Origin: an uncultured Bacteroidota bacterium
Lineage (GTDB): Bacteria > Bacteroidota > Bacteroidia > Flavobacteriales > Flavobacteriaceae
Assembly (NCBI GenBank): GCA_902526165.1
Contig: CABZKA010000005.1
Span: 1 to 64,000 of the forward strand
DNA: 64,000 bases
Direction of reading: 5' to 3'
The notes under the pieces were generated by a model that saw nothing but the letters and a program-made list of their open reading frames with translations, was not told the origin of the DNA and ran no database searches. The translations under genes and the position numbers were made by a program. Numbering within the stretch: position 1 is the first letter of the stretch; each line of letters starts with the position of its first letter. Below, piece after piece: positions 51,551 to 61,583 of this stretch.

Positions 51551-52501
51551 TTAATCAGAAACTTGTTTAAGTATAAAATTTACAATATCGTTAACCTCTT
51601 CACTTTTAATTCCTAACTGCGGAGCGAAAACATAGTTTGTTAGAGATAGGGAGTCAGCCCTTTGCTTCAAATACTTTGCATGCATTGGATGATGATTAAA
51701 ACTGGAAATTGTTTTGGGTGTTATGTCGCCATAATTACCAATAAATAATGCAGGGTCAGATGAATCCATAAAATTAAAATAATCAATCGACTGTTGATAT
51801 TTTTCTAGTTTATAGTTAACTAACCACTTTTCTACATCGATTCCAGGGTATTTTAAAAATCTTTTGATCATAATATCAAATATTTTATCTGGCATATTTA
51901 TCATTTTTTTCCAGTTTTCACTGTTAAATGAATGGGCACCATTTATAGCAATTATTCCTTTAACACTGGTTGATTCTCTTAAAACTCTATTTTCATTTTC
52001 ATCTTCAGCCATATCATCGGACAAACCCAACCAGAGAACAGAATTTGCGCCTGATGAAACTCCCCAGATAATGACCTTATCTCTGTTTATATTAAAATTT
52101 AAGTGATTGTACTTTAAAAACTGCAAAGCCAACTTTGCATCATTTAGGGAAGATAATAAGCCATCATTATTATTTAAAAAGCTATAATTAATTGTAGCAA
52201 ATGCAATTTTATTTCTCAAAATACGTCTAACTCTAACTATATTATTTTTTTTATACGAACTTTCTTTATTTCCACCTTTATAACCCCCAGCATGCAAAAA
52301 AATAACAAGTGGTGTTTTTATTTTTGATTTTGGTATTAGAAGATCCAGTTTATTTCTTTTTTTATCTCCATATTCTAAATTCTGAAAAAATCTAACATCC
52401 TCATTTTTAATTAATGAATCAATGAAAATATCATCAACTTGAGCTGATGCAAAACAGAATGATATTGCAAAAAGAAAATACTTACAATTGTTTAAAATCA
52501 T
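51551..52501 (-). CDS. Secreted alpha/beta hydrolase (esterase-like)
   Basis: 316 aa; signal peptide; LVIFLHAGGYKGGNKESSYK, VIIWGVSSGANSVLW (GxSxG). Confidence 0.82.
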   Translation of the reverse strand: MILNNCKYFLFAISFCFASAQVDDIFIDSLIKNEDVRFFQNLEYGDKKRNKLDLLIPKSKIKTPLVIFLHAGGYKGGNKESSYKKNNIVRVRRILRNKIAFATINYSFLNNNDGLLSSLNDAKLALQFLKYNHLNFNINRDKVIIWGVSSGANSVLWLGLSDDMAEDENENRVLRESTSVKGIIAINGAHSFNSENWKKMINMPDKIFDIMIKRFLKYPGIDVEKWLVNYKLEKYQQSIDYFNFMDSSDPALFIGNYGDITPKTISSFNHHPMHAKYLKQRADSLSLTNYVFAPQLGIKSEEVNDIVNFILKQVSD

Positions 52502-52519
52502 AATTTTAATATAAGGATT

Positions 52520-52996
52520 TTATATTGAAAGACTCATAAAATATAAAATTGTAGGAATAAAAAAAATTCCACAAAAAATATCAAAATATTTATGTTCTTT
52601 TGATATTGAGTGCCAAAATGCAATCAATATAAGAGGGGTTTGAAAAAACATCCTAACAAGTGCTTTATTTTGAGATATTTCGTAAACAGATTGAGCTTCT
52701 GTTGATTGAAAAAGAAATATATTAGCCGGGAAAACTAAAATCAAAAGAAAAATCAATCCAATTCCTGCAATTTTTCTTGTCTTTTTGAAGATTAGTAATA
52801 GACCAAAAATGATTTCAAACAATCCAGAAATATATACTAATACTAAATGATACGGCAAATAGTCTGGAACAATTACCAAAAAAAAATCTGGATTTACAAA
52901 ATGGTTAATACCAATATTAATATAAAGGACAGACATTATGTAAATAGTAATAAATTTAAATTTCTGAGGAAAATTAATTTTATTTTCGAAAAACAT
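52520..52996 (-). CDS. DoxX-like membrane protein
   Basis: Trimmed to internal Met (MFFENKINFPQKF); four TM segments, INHFVNPDFFLVIVPDYLPYHLVLVYISGLFEIIFGLLLIF. Confidence 0.75.
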   Translation of the reverse strand: MFFENKINFPQKFKFITIYIMSVLYINIGINHFVNPDFFLVIVPDYLPYHLVLVYISGLFEIIFGLLLIFKKTRKIAGIGLIFLLILVFPANIFLFQSTEAQSVYEISQNKALVRMFFQTPLILIAFWHSISKEHKYFDIFCGIFFIPTILYFMSLSI

Positions 52997-53015
52997 TATT
53001 CTTATATTTAAGTGA

Positions 53016-54203
53016 ATGATTTTTAAAATTAACTCATATATTTTAATTACATTACTTTTTTTAAGTAACATCCTGTATACTCAAAATATTATTGTTGAGG
53101 GATCGGTTGTTGATGAGTTTGATTATGAAGTTCCTTTTGCTGCAGTTGGTATTCTAAAAAAAAATATTGGGACCACCTCCACTATGGAAGGTACATTTTC
53201 ATTTTTAGTAACTGTAAACGAACTAGATAATGAACTTGAGATTTCATCTATAGGATTCGAAACACTAAAAATTAATGTAAGGGAATTTATTAATCGAAAA
53301 AACAAAAAAATAATTTTAAAAGAAAAACTAACTGCTCTTGACGAAGTGGTTGTTAAAGCCCCAATCAATTATGTGAATCAAGCTATTAAACTTTTGAAAG
53401 TAAATACAATCAGTAAATCTCATCAATTGAATATTTTATATCGAAGATGGGATGTGGAAGAAAATAAATGTCGTTTTTTTTTAGAGCATTTTATTAAAGC
53501 AATTGATCAAGGACCTAATTCAAATATAGTAAGAGCAAGTGTCGAAAATATTAGGAAATCATCAGATTATAGATTTGTAAAAAATCAATCTCAGTTTCAT
53601 CCACTTAGGTATACGGAGTGGAGTAATCCGTTAAGAAAAGGAATAAGAACTAAAAGTTATAATTGGAAAAAAATTGGTAATTCATCATATGATGGAGAGG
53701 ATGTTCTAATCTTTGAAGGTATTGACAAGGAAGAGGCTAAAATAACTTTGTACATTGGATATGAATCATATAAAATTTATAGACTTGAATATGAAAGAGA
53801 TCCTAATGTAGGCAGGTATGCTAATAGTATTTGGATTTATAAAAAAAATATTTCTGGTAAATTATATTTAAGCTATATGACAAGAGAATGGGTCGGGGCG
53901 CGGAGGCTTCCAGAAAATGTAAAGAGGACAATGATTAGTTCAGGTCAAAAAGTAAAAGAGTTTTACCCGGTATCTTTTAGACATGAGCTGTTTGTAACTA
54001 AACTTATAGAAGAAAAATCAAAATTTGACAATTTCCTAGATATGGAACAAAAAGATATGTCGTTATACAGAGTGCCATATAACAAATTTTTCTGGCAAAA
54101 TTTCAGTGTTCCTCCAAAAACGAAAGTTTACAAGGATAACATAAAGGAACTGGAATCACTATACGGCGTTCCTATTGAAAAACAATTTCTTTACTCTAAT
54201 TAG
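53016..54203 (+). CDS. Carboxypeptidase-like regulatory domain protein (secreted)
   Basis: 395 aa; signal peptide, IIVEGSVVDEFDYEVPFAAVGILKKNIGTTSTMEGTFSFLV...LDEVVVKAP. Confidence 0.82.
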   Translation: MIFKINSYILITLLFLSNILYTQNIIVEGSVVDEFDYEVPFAAVGILKKNIGTTSTMEGTFSFLVTVNELDNELEISSIGFETLKINVREFINRKNKKIILKEKLTALDEVVVKAPINYVNQAIKLLKVNTISKSHQLNILYRRWDVEENKCRFFLEHFIKAIDQGPNSNIVRASVENIRKSSDYRFVKNQSQFHPLRYTEWSNPLRKGIRTKSYNWKKIGNSSYDGEDVLIFEGIDKEEAKITLYIGYESYKIYRLEYERDPNVGRYANSIWIYKKNISGKLYLSYMTREWVGARRLPENVKRTMISSGQKVKEFYPVSFRHELFVTKLIEEKSKFDNFLDMEQKDMSLYRVPYNKFFWQNFSVPPKTKVYKDNIKELESLYGVPIEKQFLYSN

Positions 54204-54219
54204 AATTTTCGAATAAAAA

Positions 54220-54272
54220 AATCCTTTGATTACTATTTACTTATAACAAGCTTTTTGCTTCACCAAAGGATT
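54220..54272 (-). terminator. Probable terminator downstream of tRNA-Val
   Basis: AATCCTTTG (54220-54228) / CAAAGGATT (54264-54272) inverted repeat; read on the minus strand it ends in a T run (complement of AAAAAAA at 54214-54220). Confidence 0.6.
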
Positions 54273-54280
54273 ATTCACTG

Positions 54281-54355
54281 TGGGCGCTGAGGGATTCGAA
54301 CCCCCGACCCCTTGGGTGTAAACCAAGTGCTCTGAACCAACTGAGCTAAGCGCCC
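54281..54355 (-). tRNA. tRNA-Val (TAC)
   Basis: Reverse complement GGGCGCTTAGCTCAGTTGGTTCAGAGCACTTGGTTTACACCCAAGGGGTCGGGGGTTCGAATCCCTCAGCGCCC; anticodon TAC. Confidence 0.95.
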
Positions 54356-54379
54356 TTAGGATGGCCAAATATAGTATAA

Positions 54380-55576
54380 TTATATATACTGATATAGGTC
54401 AGAAAAAAGAAAAGTAGAGCCTGTGACAAGTATAGAATCATTTTCATCAGAATCTTCAATTGCAGCATTTAAAGCATCATTAATGTTTTCAAACAACGAG
54501 TACTTTAGCCCCATTTTTATTGCCTCATTATCAATTTTATATATTGACAATGATCTATCAGATTTAACAGGGCAGAAATAATATCTAAAATTAATTGGTA
54601 GAATCTTTATAATATCAATTTGATCTTTTTTTTCCAATGTTCCGAATACTACTTTAGAATAATTTTTCAATTCTGACAATGATATTTTTAATGCTGAAAT
54701 ATTATGTCCCACATCAAATATAATTTTAGGTTTTTTGCTAATCAACTCCCATCTAGCATAAATCTTTGTATTTTCCTTAATATTCAAAACTCCATTAAGA
54801 ATATCATTTTTTTCAATCCCAAGCTTTAGAATGTCTACGGCTTTTAGTGCAAGTGAAATATTCTTTTGAACAAAGGGTCCGCTCATGTCACTTTTGTATT
54901 CTTGTGATATTTTTGAAAAGTAAATTGGAGCAGATTTTTTATCTGCTTCGATGTTGAATAAATTTATGATTTTTGGATTTTTTTCTCCTATGACAATAGG
55001 CCTATTGTGTTTAATTATTCCTGCTTTTTCTCTGGCAATTTCCTCCAAACTATTTCCTAGAAATTCTTTGTGGTCATAACCTATATTGGTTATAACAGAA
55101 ATGACCGGGTCAACAACATTTGTTGCATCTAATCTGCCACCTAAACCAACCTCAAGTATTGTATAATCAACTTTTTTTGTTGCAAAATAATCTACTGCCA
55201 TTGCAAAAGAAATTTCAAAATATGTAAGACCCAATTCTTCAATTTTTAAATTGTTAATCCTAATAAACTCCAATATAAAATCTTTTTCAATAAAGTTTTT
55301 TCCAATTCTAATTCTTTCCCTGTAATCTTTGATATGTGGAGACGTAAAAGCACCTATTTTATATCCTGATTCCTGTAATATAGATGAAATAATACTACAA
55401 GTAGAACCTTTACCATTGGTACCGCCAACATGAATAATTTTTAATTTTGAATGAGGATTATCTAAGTGTGAAAGGAAAGCTTTTATTCCATCTAATTTAA
55501 ACGCGTAATTTTTATTGTTTCTATCAAATGATAATGGGATAGTATTGAGCCATTCTATGGACTCTTCATAATTCAT
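54380..55576 (-). CDS. folC: Folylpolyglutamate synthase/dihydrofolate synthase
   Basis: 398 aa; IIHVGGTNGKGSTCSIISSILQESGYKIGAFTSPHI, LEVGLGGRLDATNVV. Confidence 0.96.
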   Translation of the reverse strand: MNYEESIEWLNTIPLSFDRNNKNYAFKLDGIKAFLSHLDNPHSKLKIIHVGGTNGKGSTCSIISSILQESGYKIGAFTSPHIKDYRERIRIGKNFIEKDFILEFIRINNLKIEELGLTYFEISFAMAVDYFATKKVDYTILEVGLGGRLDATNVVDPVISVITNIGYDHKEFLGNSLEEIAREKAGIIKHNRPIVIGEKNPKIINLFNIEADKKSAPIYFSKISQEYKSDMSGPFVQKNISLALKAVDILKLGIEKNDILNGVLNIKENTKIYARWELISKKPKIIFDVGHNISALKISLSELKNYSKVVFGTLEKKDQIDIIKILPINFRYYFCPVKSDRSLSIYKIDNEAIKMGLKYSLFENINDALNAAIEDSDENDSILVTGSTFLFSDLYQYI

Positions 55577-56901
55577 TAAAGGACGAAATCTCTAAGAAAA
55601 ATAAAAGTTAAGAAACCAGCTATGTAACCAATAAAGGCTAAGAAAGCAATTTTTTTGAGATACCATATAAAGTCAATTTTTTCCATTCCCATTGCAACGA
55701 CACCGGCAGCTGATCCAATAATAACCATACTTCCACCAGTACCTGCAGCATAAGCTATTCCATGCCACAGAGGATCGTCAACCGCCTCTCCAAACATTCC
55801 CATTGAAGCTGCTACAAGAGGAACATTATCAATGGCTGCTGAAAGAAAACCTAAAATAAAAACTACAATATCTAGTCCCTTGAACAGAAACCAATCAACA
55901 TTTTCAAAAGTTAAAACCATAGTTTGACCCACCTCAAATACAATTCCTAGAGCTTCTAACCCACCTACAGCCATAAGGATTCCTAAGAAAAATAAAATAC
56001 TTGGCATTTCAATTTTAGTTAAAGCGTGATGTACAGGACTGTGATGTACAGAGCTTGCAGGTTCCAATAACATATAATTATATATTTCACCAATTGTTGC
56101 TACGAAGGCTAAAGATAACATCATACCTACATAAGGAGGTAAGCCTGTAGCTACCTTAAAAAAAGGTACAAATAGTATTGACAAAAGACCTATAATTAAA
56201 ATTTTTGAACCAAATTTATTTTCAGATTCTTTTGATACAATTGGGTTAATTTCACCTTGAAAGACTTTATATCGAGAAACAACGTAAGTCGGTATTAACA
56301 TACAAACAAGAGAAGGAATGATCAAATATTTTAGTAGAGCAATGGGTGTAACCTTTTTACCAATCCATAGCATAGTTGTTGTTATATCACCGATAGGAGA
56401 CCATGCGCCACCTGCATTTGCGGCAACAATAATCATTCCGGCATACCACAATTTTAAATTTCTGTCTTTTAGTATCTTTTGTAAAATAGTTACAAGTACT
56501 ATTGTTGCTGTAAGGTTATCAATTATTGCAGATAAAAAGAAAGCAAGAAAACATATAATCCACAATATTTTTATCTTACTTTTTGTTTTGATGAGGTTTT
56601 TAATCGTTGAAAAACCATTAAAGAAATCTATAATTTCCACAATCGTCATTGCACCAATTAAAAAAATTAGAATTTCAGCCGTGTGGCCCAAGAAATAGTT
56701 TATAACCTTTTCAAGTTTATTTGGAACCAAGCTTTTTGTAGCTGGGTCTATATCATAAACAGTTAAACCAAAAAATGAAATAATAGCCCATATGAGAGCC
56801 ATCATTACAAGTGCAGGAACTAATTTGTCTATTTTAAGTGAGTGCTCAAAGGCAATCGCCAAATAACCCAGAATAAATATGATTATAATCGCTGTTTCCA
56901 T
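55576..56901 (-). CDS. nhaD: Na+/H+ antiporter NhaD family
   Basis: 441 aa; multi-TM; IDNLTATIVLVTIL, NAGGAWSPIGDITTTMLWI, AAIDNVPLVAASMGMF. Confidence 0.93.
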   Translation of the reverse strand: METAIIIIFILGYLAIAFEHSLKIDKLVPALVMMALIWAIISFFGLTVYDIDPATKSLVPNKLEKVINYFLGHTAEILIFLIGAMTIVEIIDFFNGFSTIKNLIKTKSKIKILWIICFLAFFLSAIIDNLTATIVLVTILQKILKDRNLKLWYAGMIIVAANAGGAWSPIGDITTTMLWIGKKVTPIALLKYLIIPSLVCMLIPTYVVSRYKVFQGEINPIVSKESENKFGSKILIIGLLSILFVPFFKVATGLPPYVGMMLSLAFVATIGEIYNYMLLEPASSVHHSPVHHALTKIEMPSILFFLGILMAVGGLEALGIVFEVGQTMVLTFENVDWFLFKGLDIVVFILGFLSAAIDNVPLVAASMGMFGEAVDDPLWHGIAYAAGTGGSMVIIGSAAGVVAMGMEKIDFIWYLKKIAFLAFIGYIAGFLTFIFLRDFVL

Positions 56902-57078
56902 TTAATTTTTTGTTTTAGAATTCTCAATAATTGAACCAAAATATGTAAAAAAAATAAAAATTGATAGTATATTTTAAAAAGTTAATATTTATTGGACATT
57001 GGATTGATTATTGATTAAAATTAATTCCTACAGGATTAATTAATGCATAAATTAGTAAGTCCTTATAAAATTTGAGTT

Positions 57079-60000
57079 TTGAAAGAACAAGGTCTTTATA
57101 ATCCATCGTTTGAGCATGAAAACTGTGGTGCCGGCTTCATATGCAGCCTGGAGGGAAAGAAGACAAATGATATCATTTCTAAGGCTCTCAATATCTTAAC
57201 TTGTCTTGAGCACAGAGGGGCGGTTAGTTCTGATGGAAGGACTGGAGATGGAGCTGGAATATTGATAGAAATACCCAATAATTTTTTTAAAAAAGAATGT
57301 AAGTTTGAACTTCCGGAATTCAAAGAATATGCTGTAGGTATGGTTTTTCTCCCCCCTAAAAAGAACCAACTCAACTATTGTGTTGACATTTTTGAAGAAG
57401 AAATTAAAAGACAAGGCTTAAATATTTTAGGATGGAGAGATGTTCCTGTTAATTCAAAAGTTGTTGGAGCAATTGCATCACAATCTCAACCTAATATAAA
57501 ACAAGTATTTATTGGTAAAATAGATTCAAATCAGACTGAAAAAGATTTTTTATTAAAACTATATGTTGCGAGAAAAATTGCGGAAAATAAAATTTATCAA
57601 TCCAAATTATCTCAAAAAAGTTTTTTCTATTTTTCTAGTTTACATAACAAGACAATAATTTATAAAGGACTCTTAGTCCCAGAGGATATTGAAAGATTTT
57701 ACATTGATTTAAAAAACCCAATGCTAGTAACTCGACTTGCTTTGGTTCATCAGAGATTCTCAACCAATACTTTTCCAACTTGGGATCTTGCTCAACCATT
57801 CAGATATATGTGTCACAATGGTGAAATTAATACGCTAAAGGGTAATATTAACAGAATGGTTTCTAGGCAAGAGTTAATGGATTCTGATTTAATTGATAAA
57901 AGTGATTTAAAAAAAGTTTTTCCAATAATTTTAGAAGGAAAATCAGATTCAGCATCAATGGATATGGTTTTAGAGCTGTTGTTAATGACTGGTAGAAGTT
58001 TGCCTGAAGTCATGATGATACTTGTGCCTGAAGCTTGGGAAAAACACAAGACCATGTCATCATCCAAAAAAGCATTTTATCAATTTAATAGTTGTTTAAT
58101 GGAGCCTTGGGATGGACCAGCATCAATACCGTTTACGGATGGTGATTACATTGGTGCATTATTGGACAGAAATGGATTGAGACCATCTCGATACTCTGTC
58201 ACTCACGACGGATATGTAATAATGTCATCTGAAACAGGTGTTGTAGACATTGAACCTGAAAATATTAAAATGCATGGAAGACTAGAGCCAGGAAAAATGT
58301 TTTTGGTTAATATGAATGAGGGAAGAATTGTAGAAGATGATGAAATTAAAAACTCAATTGTAAAAAAACACCCCTACAGTAAATGGGTAAAATCAAATGT
58401 TTTGCCACTTAGTAAAGTTCCTTACAGAATAAAAAAAACAGTAAAAGAAAAATTAAATTTTGAAACTAGATTAAAAGTCTTTGGTTACACAAAAGAAGAT
58501 TTTAAAACCATTATTTTACCCATGTGTAATAATGGTAAAGAAGCTATTGGTTCAATGGGAACTGATACACCACTTGCAGTTTTGTCAAAAAAACCACAAC
58601 TTATTTACAATTATTTCAAACAACTTTTTGCTCAGGTTACAAATCCACCCCTTGATGGGATAAGAGAAGAAATAATTACTGACACCAGTTTATCATTAGG
58701 AAGTGACTATAATATATTTGATTTAATTCCTGACCACGCCAAAAAACTCAAAATTAATAATCCAATCATTTCAAATGGTGACCTTGAAAAAATCAAGCAT
58801 ATTGATCATGAAGATTTCAAGGCATGTTCAATAAATGTCAATTATGAAATTAGTAAAGGTCACAATGGTCTTGAGAAAGCATTGGACAAAATTGTTGATA
58901 AAGTTGAAAAGAAAATCGATACAGGTCATAATATCATTATACTAAGTGACAGAAAAACATCTAAAAAATACGCTCCTATACCAATTTTACTTGTTTGCTC
59001 ATATGTACACCACAGCTTGATAAAAAGAAAAAAACGATCAAAATTTGGAATCGTTATTGAATCAGCTGAGCCAAGAGAACCACATCATTTCTCTATGCTT
59101 TTTGGTTATGGAGCCAGTGCAATAAACCCATACATGGTCAATGAAATAATTGAATATCACCACAAACTTGGTTTTTTAAACAACCAAAAACTTGATGAAT
59201 CGATAACTAATTTCAATAAAGCTATTGCAAAGGGTATACTTAAAGTCATGAACAAAATCGGCATATCAACACTACATTCCTACCGGGGAGCACAAATTTT
59301 TGAAGCCTTGGGCTTGAGGAAAAAGTTTGTATCCAAGTACTTTAATAATACTCCCTCTAGAATTGAAGGTGCAGGTTTATATGTTTTAGAAAAAGAAGTT
59401 TCAGCCAGAATGGAATATGCTTTTAAGAGTGAAAAAGATATTTCAAGTATGAAAACAGGTGGTGACTACAGATGGAGAAGAGATGGAGAAGCACACATGT
59501 TAAATCCTTTTACAATATCAAAACTTCAACAGGCTGTAAGAGAAGAGAAATATGATACGTATAAAGCTTATGCTGAAAAAATCAACAAACAAAGTGAACA
59601 ATTCATGACAATCAGAGGGCTTTTAAAGTTTGAAGAATTTGACCCCATTTCAATTGAAGAGGTTGAACCATGGACTGAAATCGTTAAAAGATTCAAAACC
59701 GGAGCCATGTCATACGGCTCAATTAGTAAAGAAGCCCACGAAAACTTAGCAATTGCAATGAATAGAATTGGAGGAAAAAGTAATTCAGGTGAAGGTGGAG
59801 AAGATTCGAATCGATTTAAAAAACTAAACAACGGAGACTCAAAAAATAGCTCAATTAAACAAGTTGCGTCTGGAAGATTTGGTGTTAGTTCTAATTATCT
59901 AACAAATGCTTCTGAAATTCAAATTAAAATGGCTCAAGGCGCTAAGCCTGGTGAGGGTGGACAACTTCCTGGACCTAAAGTCAATCCACTAATAGCAAAA

Positions 60001-61581
60001 GTTAGAAATTCTACACCCTATGTAGGTTTAATTTCCCCCCCTCCTCATCATGACATATATTCAATTGAGGATTTAGCTCAGCTCATATATGATCTGAAAA
60101 ATGCAAATAGGAAGGCTAGAATCAACGTAAAATTAGTATCTGAGGTTGGCGTTGGAACAATTGCTGCTGGTGTTGCAAAGGCAAAAGCTGATGTAATATT
60201 AATTTCAGGTTATGATGGTGGAACTGGGGCATCGCCACTAACATCACTAAAGCACGCAGGTTTACCGTGGGAGCTGGGAATTGCAGAAGCTCAACAAACA
60301 CTTGTATTAAATGACTTGAGAGGAAGAGTTGTTGTTGAATGTGACGGTCAAATGAAAACTGGAAGAGATGTTGCTATCGCATGTCTTCTTGGTGCTGAAG
60401 AATTTGGATTCTCGACAGCTCCACTTGTTGCATCAGGATGTATCATGATGAGAGCTTGCCACTTAAATACGTGTCCAGTAGGAATTGCAACTCAAGATCC
60501 TGAATTAAGAAAAAATTTCAAAGGCAAGCCTGAGCACGTTATAAATTTCATGTATTTCGTTGCCCAAGAATTAAGAGAAATAATGGCCAATTTAGGTTTT
60601 AGGACAATTAATGAAATGGTTGGTCAAAGTCAAAAACTTGTTATGACTGACGCTGTTGAATACTATAAAGCTAGAGGAATAAATTTGTCTAAGGTATTGT
60701 ACAAGCCAAATGTTAGCGAAAATATTCCTGTTAGAAATGTGACTAACCAAGATCACAATTTAACATCTGTGATTGATTTTAAAATTTTAAAAAATTCTAG
60801 GTTGGCCATCGAGAAAAAAATTAAGATGAGTCTTGATTATAAGATAAGAAATACTGACAGAACTGTAGGTGCGATCATAAGTAACGAGATTTCAAAAAAA
60901 TATGGTGAAAAAGGGCTTCCAAAGGGGACATTGAAATTAAACTTTACAGGTGCTGCTGGTCAAAGTTTTGGAGCATTTGCAACCAAAGGTCTTGAAATGA
61001 AAATTGAAGGTAATACGAATGATTATTTTGGAAAAGGTCTTTCAGGTGCTACGCTTATTGTTAAAGTACCAAATAAATCTACTTTTAAATCCAATGAAAA
61101 TGTTATAACTGGAAATGTTGCCCTTTACGGAGCTACATCAGGAGAAGCATACATAAATGGAATAGCAGGTGAAAGATTCTGTGTCAGAAATTCGGGAGCA
61201 ACAGCTGTTGTTGAAGGTGTCGGAGATCATGGATGTGAATACATGACAGGTGGAATAGCACTAATTTTAGGAAAAATTGGAAGAAACTTTGCCGCTGGAA
61301 TGAGTGGAGGAATTGCATACATTTATAAATCAGAAAAAAATTATAGTATTGACAATTTCAATATGGAAATGGTAGAGTTTGAAAAGCTAAATAGTCAAGA
61401 CTTTGATATAATTAAAGAATTATTAGAAAAACACTACTCACACACACACAGTGGTATTGCTGAAGAAATAATTTTAAATTGGAACAAATCAAAAAATATG
61501 TTTGTTAAAATAATGCCAACGGAGTATAAAATGGCTTTGGAAAAAATGGCCCAAACCAAAATAAATGAAATAATAAGCTAA
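57079..61581 (+). CDS. gltB: Glutamate synthase large subunit
   Basis: 1500 aa, TTG start; HENCGAGFICSLEG, VHQRFSTNTFPTWDLAQPFRYMCHNGEINT, ISGYDGGTGASPLTSLKHAGLPWELG. Confidence 0.98.
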   Translation: MKEQGLYNPSFEHENCGAGFICSLEGKKTNDIISKALNILTCLEHRGAVSSDGRTGDGAGILIEIPNNFFKKECKFELPEFKEYAVGMVFLPPKKNQLNYCVDIFEEEIKRQGLNILGWRDVPVNSKVVGAIASQSQPNIKQVFIGKIDSNQTEKDFLLKLYVARKIAENKIYQSKLSQKSFFYFSSLHNKTIIYKGLLVPEDIERFYIDLKNPMLVTRLALVHQRFSTNTFPTWDLAQPFRYMCHNGEINTLKGNINRMVSRQELMDSDLIDKSDLKKVFPIILEGKSDSASMDMVLELLLMTGRSLPEVMMILVPEAWEKHKTMSSSKKAFYQFNSCLMEPWDGPASIPFTDGDYIGALLDRNGLRPSRYSVTHDGYVIMSSETGVVDIEPENIKMHGRLEPGKMFLVNMNEGRIVEDDEIKNSIVKKHPYSKWVKSNVLPLSKVPYRIKKTVKEKLNFETRLKVFGYTKEDFKTIILPMCNNGKEAIGSMGTDTPLAVLSKKPQLIYNYFKQLFAQVTNPPLDGIREEIITDTSLSLGSDYNIFDLIPDHAKKLKINNPIISNGDLEKIKHIDHEDFKACSINVNYEISKGHNGLEKALDKIVDKVEKKIDTGHNIIILSDRKTSKKYAPIPILLVCSYVHHSLIKRKKRSKFGIVIESAEPREPHHFSMLFGYGASAINPYMVNEIIEYHHKLGFLNNQKLDESITNFNKAIAKGILKVMNKIGISTLHSYRGAQIFEALGLRKKFVSKYFNNTPSRIEGAGLYVLEKEVSARMEYAFKSEKDISSMKTGGDYRWRRDGEAHMLNPFTISKLQQAVREEKYDTYKAYAEKINKQSEQFMTIRGLLKFEEFDPISIEEVEPWTEIVKRFKTGAMSYGSISKEAHENLAIAMNRIGGKSNSGEGGEDSNRFKKLNNGDSKNSSIKQVASGRFGVSSNYLTNASEIQIKMAQGAKPGEGGQLPGPKVNPLIAKVRNSTPYVGLISPPPHHDIYSIEDLAQLIYDLKNANRKARINVKLVSEVGVGTIAAGVAKAKADVILISGYDGGTGASPLTSLKHAGLPWELGIAEAQQTLVLNDLRGRVVVECDGQMKTGRDVAIACLLGAEEFGFSTAPLVASGCIMMRACHLNTCPVGIATQDPELRKNFKGKPEHVINFMYFVAQELREIMANLGFRTINEMVGQSQKLVMTDAVEYYKARGINLSKVLYKPNVSENIPVRNVTNQDHNLTSVIDFKILKNSRLAIEKKIKMSLDYKIRNTDRTVGAIISNEISKKYGEKGLPKGTLKLNFTGAAGQSFGAFATKGLEMKIEGNTNDYFGKGLSGATLIVKVPNKSTFKSNENVITGNVALYGATSGEAYINGIAGERFCVRNSGATAVVEGVGDHGCEYMTGGIALILGKIGRNFAAGMSGGIAYIYKSEKNYSIDNFNMEMVEFEKLNSQDFDIIKELLEKHYSHTHSGIAEEIILNWNKSKNMFVKIMPTEYKMALEKMAQTKINEIIS

Positions 61582-61583
61582 TC

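Noticed and set aside
52517-52549. ATTTTATATT / AATATAAAAT inverted repeat near the end of the DoxX-like gene
   Set aside because: Purely A+T stem inside an AT-rich coding end; expected by chance.
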